Counted from the stretch's first letter, positions 9,576-19,150 are shown. The stretch: 64,000 nt of DNA from JANSXG01 sp024743075 (GCA_042140185.1 CP159477.1:2418001-2482000); one strand, 5' to 3'. Notes: generated by a model from the letters alone, not told the origin. Numbers and translations are program-made.

Positions 9576-11508
9576 TCGTCACTCTCCTCGGCGTCGGCGA
9601 TCGCCTGGCGCACCGCTTGGACCATCCCTAGAACATACTTCGTCGTTTCGGACGGCGTCCGGTCCGCAGCAGACGCCGCGGCCGCATCGAGCAGCGCCGT
9701 GTCGCCGGTCGATCGAGCGATCGCGCACAGGGCATCGGCGCGCCGAATCTGCCCCCATAGGTCGCCTTTCAGCGACTGCGCAACGTCGATCGCGCGGTCA
9801 ATCTCGCCCTGGCGGAGCAGCAGATCGACGAGCCCACGCCCGAGCTCGATCGTGTCATACCCGGCACCATCCATCATCACGGAGTTTGCCCACGAGCCGA
9901 CGAGATCGGCCGAGACGGAGGATCGGGTGCCGAGCGCGTAGCGGAGTTTCAACAGTTCTGCGAGAACGTGACGGTCCACAGCGCGCATCGCGCGGACCTC
10001 TCGCGCCATCATTTCGGCAGCCCGACGATCGGACAGCACGCTAAACCTTGAGAACAGCCGGGACGCGCTCATCGCCCGCGCCTGCGGGTCGTCGATCTCG
10101 GCGAGTTCTGCGAACTCTTCCTCGAGGGTCTCCGGGCTCGGCTCGATCAGGCCGTCCATCTCCCGCCAGAACGCATCGTCGTCATACCAATCGGTCACCG
10201 CATCGGCGAGCAGCCGTCGAACAACAGCCGCGTCTGGGCCGAATCGCCTGCCGTCGATCTCCACCGAGAAATGCTCCGGGTCGAGCGCGAGACGGATGGC
10301 GTCCGGGGCATCGGTCGGGGCTTCGCGAAAGACGTCGCACTCGGGCAGGTCCGCGGCGCGCAACACCACAGCGTGCGCCCGAAGCAACCCGGCGACCGTG
10401 CGGGGATCGACCTCGATGCCCTCGCGCTCCTCCAGCAATTCTCTGGCGCCACGCCGCACGAGATCGCGCCAGCCACGCTCTTCGACCTCCGCTTGACCGA
10501 TCCAGAGCGGCCCCGGCTGCGAAAGACTCAGCGTTGCGTTGTAGCCGAGAGCGTTTATGAACATGAACTTCGTCGGGTCGATGCGGATCAGCCGATCGGG
10601 GTCTTCGATGAACAGACGCACCGATTCCGCGTAGTCCTCGCGCGCGTCGTAGCGGGCGTACAGGTTGACGAAGCGGGCGGAGCGAGCGTGCGTGTAGAGC
10701 CCCTCACCACGATCGTTGCTGACGAGCAGCCGCCCGAGCACCGCCGGGTTCTCCAGCATGATGATGCCACCGTGAAACCCATCGAACGCCTCGCCAGTGT
10801 CGCCCCGCTTCCAGCCTGAGAGCGTTCCCCAAGCCGCCATCCGACCCGAAGCGGCCATCAGCGACCCTCCGAGTTGGAGCGCGTGCGCCAACTCGTGCAC
10901 CATCTGCTGCTCGAGGTTGAGCGAGCCGGCTTCCTCCCAGTCGCGCGCAGCGCGCGCCCAACGCCCAGACGGACGAACCGGTCGAGGACCCGTTTGTCGC
11001 CGAATCGGATGTTCCCGTCGAGAGGCGCTTCGCCCGGCCATCCCTGCACGACCTCGACGAACCGATCCCACGCCGCCGGAGCGTCACCAGCTTCACCCAT
11101 CAGCCCGAGATCGATCATCAGACCGGCGACCTCGGCCTCGCCCGCATCGCCACCCGTCCACCGGGCCCGCTCGGCAAATCCCGCATCGAGCAGCGTGATC
11201 GCGTCACTATTCATGCTGTAGTACGCGTACACCGCGTCGCCCATCAGCCGGACCATCAGCGGTGCGTCGGCGGGCACGCCATAGGAGCGTTCCCGACGCA
11301 GCTCGACCTCGCCGATTCGCTCGCGGATCGTCTCGGGGTACAGGGCCAAAGCCCGGTCGAACGCCGCGGCCGACGCGGGCTCCAGTCCACCGACAGCCTC
11401 CGACGCTGGCGACTCTGTAGCCGGCTCGTGCGCGGCCAGCGCCGCGCTGCCAAAGGCCGCAGAAACGATCGCGACGACGACCACACGTGGGCCATTGATC
11501 CTCAGCAT
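9572..11508 (-). CDS. Secreted zincin-like protein with HELAH motif (frame broken near 10960-10966)
   Basis: The protein has a signal peptide (MLRINGPRVVVVAIVSAAFGSAALA). The N-terminal region continues to FGDKRVLDRFVRLG, then the frame shifts. The other frame continues RWARAARDWEEAGSL and MVHELAHALQLGG, a zinc-metalloprotease HExxH signature, and runs about 460 more residues rich in Glu and Ala helices. Adding one base after CTGGGC restores a single protein of about 645 residues. The HELAH helix and a Glu-rich stretch downstream suggest a gluzincin-like peptidase, but the family is not recognised. GGAGG precedes the ATG at 11508. It is the first gene of a two-gene protease operon. Confidence 0.75.
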
Positions 11509-11625
11509 CCGGGTACGATCCTCCTTCCGACGGTCGCCGGTTCGGAGCCCGAACGCAAGCAACCGCCTCGCAACGCCGAATATACCGGTTGACCCCCGCT
11601 CCGCTGCCACAGGCAAACCACTCCC

Positions 11626-12312
11626 ATGTCCCCCACCCATCGCAGCCCCGTCGTTCTCGTCGGCGGCGTCCTCCTCGCCCTGATCGCCGGGTACATCAAT
11701 GCCGTGGCGTTGCGCGTCTCCGACCTCGGCGCGACCCATGTCACCGGCGCGGTCTCGCGCCTCAGCGCGGATCTCGGCGCCGGCGACGACACCGACCTGC
11801 TCCGCGTCCTCCCGCTGGTCGCCAGCTTTATCGCCGGAGCCGTTCTCGCCGGCATAGTCATCGGGCGCGACGCCGTTCGGCTCGGTCGCCACTACGGCAT
11901 CGCCATGCTTCTCGAAGCCGGGCTGCTCTTGGGTTCCGCGTTCACGCTCCACGCCGGACACACCGGCGGCGTGTTCCTCGCCGCGGCAGCCGCGGGCCTT
12001 CAGAACGGCATGGCCTCGACCTACGGCGGGCTGATCATCCGCACCACCCACGTCACCGGCATCGCCACCGACATCGGCTTCCTGATCGGGCGATGGATCA
12101 CGCATCGCGACGTCGAGCCGTGGAAGTTCGGCCTGCTCATCGCGCTGTTCGGATCGTTCTTCGCTGGCGGAATCCTCGGCTGGTACGCCAGCACCCGCCA
12201 GGAGGCACTCGCGTTGCTCGTTCCCGCCGCTGCTCTGGCGATCGCCGGATCGGCGTATCTGCTCTATCGCAGAGCCCGATTCGGTACCGGCGGCGATCCC
12301 GCTGCCGGTTGA
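11626..12312 (+). CDS. YoaK/DUF1275 family membrane protein
   Basis: The 228-residue protein has six hydrophobic helices and the family's marker segments: LALIAGYINAVAL near residue 17, ATHVTGAVSRL near 36, AAGLQNGMAST near 122 and IIRTTHVTGIATDIG near 137. DUF1275 proteins are inner-membrane proteins of uncertain role. The gene diverges from the zincin gene across 117 bases and converges on osmC with nine bases between stops. Confidence 0.88.
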   Translation: MSPTHRSPVVLVGGVLLALIAGYINAVALRVSDLGATHVTGAVSRLSADLGAGDDTDLLRVLPLVASFIAGAVLAGIVIGRDAVRLGRHYGIAMLLEAGLLLGSAFTLHAGHTGGVFLAAAAAGLQNGMASTYGGLIIRTTHVTGIATDIGFLIGRWITHRDVEPWKFGLLIALFGSFFAGGILGWYASTRQEALALLVPAAALAIAGSAYLLYRRARFGTGGDPAAG

Positions 12313-12321
12313 AGCAATCGA

Positions 12322-12741
12322 TCAGGCCAGTTCGACCTCGACCGCCTTCTCCAGCGACCGGTGCACGGGGCACTTCAAAGCGACGTCCCGCAGGCGCTCG
12401 ATCTGCTCATCCGTGAGGTCATCGCCCTCGAGATCGAGCTCGATGCGGATGGATTCGAGCACCTTTGACCTGTCCCGAGTCGGGCAGACGCGGATCTCGG
12501 CGCTCCTGAGAGGCCACTCCTTCCGGGACGCATAGCCTCGGACGGTCATGAGCATGCACCCCGCGAGCGCTGAGTACAGGTAGCCGAAGGGCGTCGGCCC
12601 GGTCCCGAGACCGCCCTCGACGTCGGTCGCCTGATCCACGCGGACCGTGTGGCCCTGGGTCTGGACATCCGTGGCGTAGTTCTCGATGGAGATGCGACCG
12701 ACGGCCGCGACTTCTGCTTTGGGTTGGGTCGTTGTGCTCAT
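12322..12741 (-). CDS. OsmC family protein
   Basis: The 139-residue protein has the OsmC/Ohr fold signature with both redox cysteines: SALAGCMLMTVRGYA near residue 60 and ALKCPVHRSLEKA near 125. Family members reduce organic hydroperoxides or act as thiol-dependent detoxifying proteins in the cytoplasm. I set the start at MSTTTQPKAEV (12741), the normal OsmC length; the longer open frame upstream overlaps the divergent operator region. It is divergent from the winged-helix regulator, so the two may be controlled together. Confidence 0.9.
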   Translation of the reverse strand: MSTTTQPKAEVAAVGRISIENYATDVQTQGHTVRVDQATDVEGGLGTGPTPFGYLYSALAGCMLMTVRGYASRKEWPLRSAEIRVCPTRDRSKVLESIRIELDLEGDDLTDEQIERLRDVALKCPVHRSLEKAVEVELA

Positions 12742-12866
12742 GACGGAGCATACGCCCGACCGCTGGCGACTATTCCACGAGGCGGTTCTCGGGCCTCCAG
12801 CGGCTCTGAACCCGGAATTTCCCGAGCCAGACCGGGACACGCGGAGAAGAATTTTTCGCTGTTCTG

Positions 12867-12902
12867 CAACCAATGAAACATTGATCGATATTTCAATGGT
12901 TG
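12867..12902. promoter_or_regulatory. Palindromic operator candidate
   Basis: Twelve-base arms at 12867-12878 and 12891-12902 are inverted repeats with one mismatch. Within them the pentamer CAATG/CATTG occurs three times (12871, 12879, 12894). The site directly precedes the winged-helix regulator gene. It overlaps a plausible promoter (TTGATC at 12881, TAGGAT at 12903, 16-base spacing), so autorepression is the natural guess. Symmetric TTGA/TCAA-type sites are usual for ArsR-like regulators. Confidence 0.6.
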
Positions 12903-12914
12903 TAGGATACCGCC

Positions 12915-13631
12915 ATGATCTCAAAGCACGATCTCATCTCGCAGCGCGACCGCGTCTTCCACATCGAGACGCCGGAGCACTTCGACGCCATCGGCTCCCC
13001 CGTGCGCCTGAGCATCATCGAGTTTTTCCGAAGCCGCGGCCCGATGCCCGTCGCGGAACTCGCGCAGGTCATGGGACGGCCGGCGGACGGCCTGTACCAC
13101 CATCTAAAGAAGCTCCTGGCCATCGGCATCGTGCGCGAGGTCGGCACCCAGCAGGCCGGCCGCCAGATCGAGCGGGTCTTCGATATCGCCGCCAATCGGC
13201 TGCAGGTCGCCGAGGACACCGAACGACTGGTCAAGGTCTGGCGACTGATCAGCTCCCACGCCGAGCGGAATCTGGCCTCGGCGATCGACACCGGGGGCCT
13301 CCGATTCCGGGGGGATGACCCGAATGTCTCCATGCGGGTAGAGACCGCCCGGCTCGACGCCACGGCCCGTGCGGAGGTTTTCGAGCACCTCAACGCGATC
13401 CGAGCCGTGTTCGACCGGGCAAGGGCCGCCCCCAGCGGCGATCAGGCCAGTTTCACGTTCATGTTCACACCCACCGTCTTCAGCACCGACCGATCCGAAA
13501 ACGCTCGCGTGTCGCAAAGAACCCTGAAGAAGACACGATCTCAACGCAAAGCAACCGGTACAAACACTATGAACGCAGAGGCCCCGCAAGCGGGCTCAAC
13601 CGATCGTTCGAGGAGGAACCCGTCATCATGA
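12915..13631 (+). CDS. ArsR-like winged-helix transcriptional regulator
   Basis: This is a 238-residue protein. Residues about 15-85 form a winged helix: ETPEHFDAIGSPVRLSIIEFF, then MPVAELAQVMGRPADGLYHHLKKLLAIGIV. No cysteine-rich metal site is visible. The middle region (80-190) is helical and could bind a ligand or dimerise. The last ~40 residues are basic and disordered-looking, unusual for the family; a missed frameshift near 13490 could explain them. A palindromic operator candidate sits just upstream. Its TGA overlaps the ATG of the S41 protease gene, so regulator and protease are co-expressed. Confidence 0.82.
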   Translation: MISKHDLISQRDRVFHIETPEHFDAIGSPVRLSIIEFFRSRGPMPVAELAQVMGRPADGLYHHLKKLLAIGIVREVGTQQAGRQIERVFDIAANRLQVAEDTERLVKVWRLISSHAERNLASAIDTGGLRFRGDDPNVSMRVETARLDATARAEVFEHLNAIRAVFDRARAAPSGDQASFTFMFTPTVFSTDRSENARVSQRTLKKTRSQRKATGTNTMNAEAPQAGSTDRSRRNPSS

Positions 13632-15055
13632 GTTTCCGCAGACTTTTCCGCTGCACATCCTGCTGCAAGTCATCGAAGCGCGATGAGCAGATCGCGATCT
13701 GGGTCAGCGTGGGCACCGTTTTCACCACGCTGTTCGTGACCACCGTCCTCGCGCCGAGTTCCAAGGGCGACGAAGCCGACGCGACAACCAGCGTGATCGA
13801 GTCGCAACCGACGACCGAGTCCGAGGCGTCGCTGTCTCCGGCACGGCTCGAGGAGCACCTCGAAAGCTTCGACATCGTCTGGAACACGATCAACGATCGG
13901 CACTGGGACCCTGCTCATCTCGAGTCCGTCGGCTGGGAAGCCGCGCGGGATGAACTGCGACCGAAGGTGGAAGAAGCGACCACGGACGATGAAGCGATCG
14001 GTGCCATGGCCGAACTCGTGGAGCGTGTTCAGCTGTCGCACTACCAGATCATTCCCGGAGAGGCCTACGACGAGGACCTCCGCGCCGGCGGCAGCGGCAT
14101 CACCGGCATCGAGCTCCGCATGCTCGACGGCGCCCCCACCGTCTTCCGCCTCGCCGAGGATAGCCCCGCGCAGCGGGCCGGTGTACAGACCGGCTGGATC
14201 GTCGACGCGGTCGGCGGCGATTCACTCGACCCGGTGCTGGAGCGCCTGCGCCTCCGCGAGGAAGCCACCGGTGAACGCCCCGGCGTGATCGCGTCGCTCG
14301 CTCTCGAGGGTCGCCTGCGTGGCCCGGTCGGTGAGACCCTTGCCGTCCGGTTCCGCGACGGCGATGACGCGACGCGCGAGATCGACATCACCCTTGAAGA
14401 GAGCCCCGACCCGGAGTTCAGCGCAGCGAACCTCCCGCCCTCTCCGGTGAGCATCCGATTCGATACGCTCAACGACCGGATCGGCTACTTCAGTTTCAAC
14501 CTGTTCATGGACCCCGGTCGCCTCATGTCCGAGTTCCAACGCGCGGTCGACGCGTCGCGCGATCTCGACGGCCTGGTCATCGACCTGCGTGGCAACGGCG
14601 GCGGGATCATCATGCTCTGCAACGGCATCGGCGGATGGCTGCTGACGGACACGCCGAGCGCCGAACTGGGACGCCTGACGACTCGACAGTCCGACCTCAA
14701 ACTGATCATGAACCGTCGCGCGAACCCGCTGAACAAACCCGTCGCGGTCCTGATTGACGAACGCTCGATCTCGTCCGCCGAGATCCTGTCAGGCGGCCTG
14801 AAAGACACCGGCGTCGCTCGCGTCTTTGGGTCGGTCAGCGCCGGGATGAGCCTGCCGTCTGTGATCGAGAAGCTGCCCAACGGCACCGCGTTCCAGTACG
14901 CCTTCGCGAACTACACCTCCGCCTCCGGACGCGAACTCGAGAAGAACGGCGTCGAGCCGCACGTGACCGTTCCCCTGACCCGAAGCGCACTGCTCGCCGG
15001 CGAAGATCCGGCGCTCGAGGCCGCCATAGACTGGATTGACGAGCAAGCGAACTGA
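13628..15055 (+). CDS. S41 family (tail-specific/CtpA-like) serine protease
   Basis: The 475-residue protein has an N-terminal membrane anchor (about residues 22-42), a helical domain (HLESFDIVWNTINDRHWDP), a PDZ domain near residues 150-215 (SPAQRAGVQTGWIVDAVGG), and the S41 core: DLDGLVIDLRGNGGG near 315 and DERSISSAEIL near 378, where the second Ser is the expected nucleophile. It should cut proteins on the outer side of the cytoplasmic membrane. AGGAGG lies about ten bases upstream. It is the second gene of the regulator/protease/LolA-like operon. Confidence 0.92.
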   Translation: MSFRRLFRCTSCCKSSKRDEQIAIWVSVGTVFTTLFVTTVLAPSSKGDEADATTSVIESQPTTESEASLSPARLEEHLESFDIVWNTINDRHWDPAHLESVGWEAARDELRPKVEEATTDDEAIGAMAELVERVQLSHYQIIPGEAYDEDLRAGGSGITGIELRMLDGAPTVFRLAEDSPAQRAGVQTGWIVDAVGGDSLDPVLERLRLREEATGERPGVIASLALEGRLRGPVGETLAVRFRDGDDATREIDITLEESPDPEFSAANLPPSPVSIRFDTLNDRIGYFSFNLFMDPGRLMSEFQRAVDASRDLDGLVIDLRGNGGGIIMLCNGIGGWLLTDTPSAELGRLTTRQSDLKLIMNRRANPLNKPVAVLIDERSISSAEILSGGLKDTGVARVFGSVSAGMSLPSVIEKLPNGTAFQYAFANYTSASGRELEKNGVEPHVTVPLTRSALLAGEDPALEAAIDWIDEQAN

Positions 15056-15120
15056 GCCGGCCTCGTCCAACACTTCACCCTGACCTCAACCGCATCATCA
15101 TCATCGAAGGAGAAGACCTC

Positions 15121-15954
15121 ATGAAGACCACCTCACGCAAACGCATGGCTATGAGCGGCGTGCTCGCCGCGACCCTCGTCGGCGGCGCCGGGATGCTCAT
15201 GTCGCCGAGTTCGCTCGCCCAGACCGCCCCGACCGCCCCGGCGGCCCCCACCGCCGAGAAGCTGCCCTCCGGCCTCGACATCATTAACAAGTTTGTCGAT
15301 GCCACCGGCGGCAAGGATGCGTACGAAAAACGCACCAGTTACATCACGAAGGCCGACCTCGAGATCCCGATGGCCGGCGTCACCGCCGACATGACCATCT
15401 ACATGCAGGCCCCAAACAAGATGGCCACCAAGCTCGACCTTGGCGCGTTCGGCTCGCAGCAGACCGTGACCAACGGCACCGATGCATGGGAGATCAGCAC
15501 CATGGCCGGCCCACGCCTGCTCACCGATGCCGAGCGAGCGTCGTTGCAGCGTCAGGCCGCGTTCGATTCGCAGACGAACCCCGAGAAGTACTACACCTCG
15601 ATCGAGACCGTTCAGAAGACCGAGTTCGCCGGCGAACCCGCCTACGAGGTCAAACTCACGAGCAAGGACGGCGCGACGGTCACGCAGTACTACTCTGTCG
15701 AATCCAGCCTGCTCATCGGTCAGTCGTCCAAGGAACAGACGCAGATGGGCGAAGTCGAATCGACCGTCACGATGAGCGATTACCGCGACGCCGGCGGGGT
15801 CAAGGTGCCGTTCAAGACGGTCATCGAGATCCCGTCGATGGGCATGACGCAGAACCTGACGATCACCAACGTCGACACCGAGACCGAGATTGACCCGGCC
15901 GTCTTTGCGATGCCCGACGAGATCAAGCAGCTCAAGGACCAGCAGAAGAAGTAA
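15121..15954 (+). CDS. Outer membrane lipoprotein-sorting (LolA-like) protein
   Basis: The 277-residue protein has a signal peptide (ending SSLAQ near residue 34), an Ala/Pro/Thr linker, and a beta-rich domain beginning GLDIINKFVDATGGKDAYEKRTSY, the usual opening of the LolA/MucB-like fold in this group. Later strands such as FAGEPAYEVKLTSKDG and DYRDAGGVKVPFKTVIE fit that family. It sits 65 bases after the S41 protease, and a terminator follows, so it probably ends the operon. A periplasmic lipid- or lipoprotein-binding role is inferred. Confidence 0.8.
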   Translation: MKTTSRKRMAMSGVLAATLVGGAGMLMSPSSLAQTAPTAPAAPTAEKLPSGLDIINKFVDATGGKDAYEKRTSYITKADLEIPMAGVTADMTIYMQAPNKMATKLDLGAFGSQQTVTNGTDAWEISTMAGPRLLTDAERASLQRQAAFDSQTNPEKYYTSIETVQKTEFAGEPAYEVKLTSKDGATVTQYYSVESSLLIGQSSKEQTQMGEVESTVTMSDYRDAGGVKVPFKTVIEIPSMGMTQNLTITNVDTETEIDPAVFAMPDEIKQLKDQQKK

Positions 15955-15989
15955 GTTTCACCGCTTGACCTCCCGACTCTCTCTCGTCC

Positions 15990-16014
15990 GACCGGCGCAT
16001 CGCGCCGGTCTTTT
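15990..16014 (+). terminator. Rho-independent terminator ending the regulator/S41/LolA-like operon
   Basis: A perfect nine-bp stem GACCGGCGC/GCGCCGGTC (15990-15998 with 16002-16010) has a three-base loop and is followed by TTTT. It lies 36 bases beyond the LolA-like gene. Confidence 0.8.
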
Positions 16015-16030
16015 CGTGCCCCGGCGCAAC

Positions 16031-16055
16031 GAAAGCACCGGCATGCGCCGGTGCT
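16031..16055 (-). terminator. Hairpin downstream of the double-thioredoxin gene
   Basis: A nine-bp stem AGCACCGGC/GCCGGTGCT (16034-16042 with 16047-16055) has a four-base loop. On the minus strand it is followed by the weak T-rich TTCGTTG. It may stop transcription of the minus-strand gene ending at 16082. Confidence 0.5.
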
Positions 16056-16081
16056 GGAGATGGAGATGCGAGACAGAGCGA

Positions 16082-17257
16082 TCAGTTGGTCGCGTCGGTC
16101 TTCAGCATCGCGTCGAGGATCTCCTCGACCTTGTCATTGCGCGCGTCGGCGACCACAACGGTGCCGTCGCGACCGATGATGTAGTAATCCGGGTAGCTGT
16201 TGACGTTGAAGGCCTCGTTCGTCGAGCCGCTCGTGTCGGCGGCGACCGGGAACTCGATGCCCTTCTCCTCGACGACTTCACCCATCTTCTCCACACCGCG
16301 CGGGTGACAGACGCCGATGAAGACCACGCCCTTGTCTTTGTACTTCGCGGCGATCTCGTTGTTCTTCGGGATCGAGGCGATGCACGGACCGCACCAGGTC
16401 GCCCAGAAGTCGACGACCACGATCTTGCCCTTGAGCTTGTCGGGGGTCAGCGCCTCGGAGTTCATCCAGCTCTCGACGGTGAACGCCGGGGCCTTCTTGC
16501 CGTGCATGGCGTTGAGCGTGCCGCGCTTCTCTTCGGAGCCCTCCAGCCACGAGGCCTGCACCGTTACCGCCGGTTCGATCCGGGGCAGGTTCGGGTTGGT
16601 CAGCGGCGTCATCGGCACCGACGCCTGCTCGGTCTCACCGGCCTCGATCTCGATCATCTTCTTCATGACGTCTTCGACGTGGGCCGAGGAGATGCCCGCT
16701 GCGCGGACGATCCCCTTCGAGTCGATCGCCACGTAGTAGGGCCACCACTGCACGCCGTACGCGTCCTTGGTCTTGTCGTCGAGATCCATCGCGGTCGGGA
16801 TCTTCATGCCGGCCTTGTCGCCGGCCTCGACCATCTTGTCGCCGCGAGCGGTGTTGCAGACCGCGATGACGTTGATCTTGTCTTCGTACTTTTCGGCGAG
16901 CGCCGAGACCTTCGGAGCCGCCGCGAGGCACGGGCCGCACCAGGTGCCCCAGAAGTCGATGATCAGCGGCTTGCCCGCGTAGTCCTCGATCTTCTTCGGC
17001 TGTCCGCCGTCGCGCCCGTTGTGCCAGTCGCCGACCACGAGATCGGTCGCCTTCTTGCCGACGATCGAGTTGATCTTCTCCCAGTTCGCTTCGTCACGGG
17101 CCCAGAACCACTCGGCGGGGAAGTTGTCGTTCGGGACGGCCATCGCCTTGGCGGCGTTGTCCGCGGTATCGGCGGGCACGTCCGCGCTGGCAGCCAGCGC
17201 CGGCGAAGCCATCACCGCGCACCCGAGGGTCGCGGCGGTCAGAAAGCGAGTCAGCAT
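16082..17257 (-). CDS. Secreted protein with two TlpA-like thioredoxin domains
   Basis: The protein of about 391 residues carries a signal peptide and two separate thioredoxin/TlpA domains. Domain 1 has DFWGTWCGPCLAAAP near residue 105, domain 2 has DFWATWCGPCIASIP near 290; each keeps WCGPC and a later cis-Pro region (WWPYYVAIDSKG, SYPDYYIIGRDG). It should be a periplasmic thiol-disulfide oxidoreductase or a reductant for exported proteins. I chose the second ATG (17257) because GGAGG lies nine bases before it, whereas it abuts the first ATG (17266) directly. Confidence 0.9.
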   Translation of the reverse strand: MLTRFLTAATLGCAVMASPALAASADVPADTADNAAKAMAVPNDNFPAEWFWARDEANWEKINSIVGKKATDLVVGDWHNGRDGGQPKKIEDYAGKPLIIDFWGTWCGPCLAAAPKVSALAEKYEDKINVIAVCNTARGDKMVEAGDKAGMKIPTAMDLDDKTKDAYGVQWWPYYVAIDSKGIVRAAGISSAHVEDVMKKMIEIEAGETEQASVPMTPLTNPNLPRIEPAVTVQASWLEGSEEKRGTLNAMHGKKAPAFTVESWMNSEALTPDKLKGKIVVVDFWATWCGPCIASIPKNNEIAAKYKDKGVVFIGVCHPRGVEKMGEVVEEKGIEFPVAADTSGSTNEAFNVNSYPDYYIIGRDGTVVVADARNDKVEEILDAMLKTDATN

Positions 17258-17484
17258 GATCTTCATCCTCCATCATTGGGAACAGCACGCACACGCGGGC
17301 GAACGGTCACCCGGCACGATCGATCTTACGGGCAAACGCCGCACCCCAACGCCAGAATTCCCGATCGCCAGATCGCCCAGAAACCTGCCACAGCCGCCAG
17401 AGGCAGGATATCGCCGCTGGCCGCGAGATCCAATCAAAATCCAAACAACATTTCCGGCTACCTGACGATCTCACGGGGTTTCCC

Positions 17485-17513
17485 TTGCCCGCGACCCTAA
17501 GGGACCGTATATT
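17485..17513 (+). promoter_or_regulatory. Sigma70-like promoter candidate
   Basis: TTGCCC (17485-17490) and TATATT (17508-17513) are separated by 17 bases, and the TIGR01777 gene starts 41 bases further on. The match is 4/6 and 5/6 to the consensus. The surrounding 17.3-17.5 kb stretch has no gene. Confidence 0.5.
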
Positions 17514-17554
17514 TCAATTATTCCTGAAACTCCTGAACGCATGCGGGAGATGCC

Positions 17555-18485
17555 ATGACCCGCCAAACCGATCGCATCGTCATCACCGGCGGAACCGGCC
17601 AGGTCGGCAACGCACTGACTCACCACCTGCTCGATGCCGGGTACGCCGTGGTCACGCTCTCGCGCCGCCCGCCGGCATCCACGAAGCCGCAACTCAGACA
17701 TCTCCGCTGGGACGCGCGCACGCTCGGCGATTGGGCGAGCGAGGTGGACGGAGCACTCGCCGTCGTGAACCTCGCCGGACGGACCGTGGATTGCATCAAG
17801 ACCCCCGACCACTGCGACGAGATCCTCCGCTCGCGCGTCGAGTCGACGCGAGTCCTCGGCGAGGCCGCCCGGGCCGCGGCGACCCCGCCGAAGGTCTGGG
17901 TGCAGATGAGCACCGCCCACATCGTCGGCGACCCGCCATCGCTCTGGTGCGACGAGTTCTCCCCGCCCGGCTACGGGCTCGCGCCGCACGTCGCACAGGC
18001 GTGGGAAGCGGAGTTCGATCGGGCCTGCCCCGAGGGCGTCCGCAGAGTCATCCTTCGCACCAGTTTCGTTCTGTCAGCAAACACCGGCGCGATGAAGCGT
18101 CTGCGCCCCCTCGCCCGTTTCGGCCTCGGCGGCACAGTCGCCAGCGGCACGCAGGGCATGAGCTGGATCCACGAGCGCGACCTCGCCCGACTGTTCACCC
18201 GGGCGATCGAGGATGACTCCATGGAAGGTGTCTACCTCTCCACCGCGCCCGAGCCGGTCTCAAACAAGCGCTTCATGCGCGCCCTTCGACGCTCGCTCGG
18301 CATGCCCATCGGCCTGCCGACACCCGCGTGGGCGGTGCGCATCGGCTCGAAGTTCATTCTGCGCACCGATCCGGAGCTCGCGCTCTATGGGCGCTGACTG
18401 CGCCTCCACCCGCCTCAAAGCGTTAGGCTTCGAATTCGAGTTTGCGACGATCGAAGATGCCTTTGCGGACCTGTACGGGAACTGA
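17555..18485 (+). CDS. TIGR01777 family NAD(P)-dependent epimerase/oxidoreductase (frame broken near 18390)
   Basis: The N-terminal Rossmann motif ITGGTGQVGNAL near residue 10, NLAGRTVD near 75, SRVESTRVLGEA near 92, the STAHIVGD region near 125 and MSWIHERDLARL near 200 identify the TIGR01777/YfcH extended SDR family. The frame stops with TGA at 18395, after ELALYGR. The neighbouring frame continues CASTRLKALGFEFEFATIEDAFADL to 18485, which is the expected C-terminal DUF1731 ending. I therefore annotate one gene with a frameshift near 18390. The enzyme's substrate is unknown in this family. Confidence 0.87.
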
Positions 18486-18522
18486 ACCGTGCCCTGACGG
18501 TAGCATCGTGACGGAGGAAGCC

Positions 18523-19143
18523 ATGACGCGAGCCGGCGAAAAATGGAAGCACGAGAAACTGCTGATGATCGGCTTCACGCTGATCGTTGCCATCGGTGGC
18601 CTTGTCACCGCGGCGGCATGGTTCATCGAAACCAAGGTGTTCCCGGGGCCAACCGAGTCACTTGCGGAGTACCCGGCGTACCAGAGTTTCTATCCGTCGC
18701 CCGCGTTCGACTTTCTCCCTCAAACGATCCCGATCGACGCCGCGGATGCCGCCGTCCAGCTCTGGCCCGGTGTGCTGCAGGCACCGACCTCGATTCAACT
18801 CCGGTTGGTCTGGCCGGATCAGAACGCGTTCGCCTCCGAACTGCAGCGACTCGAGGCCCTCGATCAGACCCAAGCCATCCGCGCTGCAGAGTCGCCGAAT
18901 GAAGAGTTCATGCTGATGGCACAAACGCATACCAACACGACGCGGTTGCAGTGGATCGGCAACCTCCAGCAGTGGCTTGCGCATGCGCCCGACCGAAGGA
19001 TCATTCTGATGCACTGCGATACCAGCCACGAGCAGACGGGTGCGGTCGCGATTTGCCCGGCCACACTGACCATCTACTACTGGCGCAGTTCCAGTAGTTC
19101 GATGCTGATTCCCCGGACCCGCCCAGCCCGTCTGCCCGTATAA
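18523..19143 (+). CDS. Membrane-anchored protein of unknown function
   Basis: A 206-residue product starts MTRAGEKWKHEKLLM with one N-terminal transmembrane helix (LLMIGFTLIVAIGGLVTAAAW), so most of the chain is probably outside the cytoplasm. GGAGG precedes the ATG at 18523; a GTG at 18508 is an alternative. No known domain is recognised. It lies seven bases before the next gene, so the two probably form an operon. Confidence 0.65.
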   Translation: MTRAGEKWKHEKLLMIGFTLIVAIGGLVTAAAWFIETKVFPGPTESLAEYPAYQSFYPSPAFDFLPQTIPIDAADAAVQLWPGVLQAPTSIQLRLVWPDQNAFASELQRLEALDQTQAIRAAESPNEEFMLMAQTHTNTTRLQWIGNLQQWLAHAPDRRIILMHCDTSHEQTGAVAICPATLTIYYWRSSSSSMLIPRTRPARLPV

Positions 19144-19150
19144 GTGAGAC

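Noticed and set aside
15890..17500. Long open frame on the plus strand opposite the double-thioredoxin gene
   Set aside because: It lies opposite a gene with clear thioredoxin motifs and has an Arg/Val/Asp-rich composition typical of a shadow frame in high-GC DNA.
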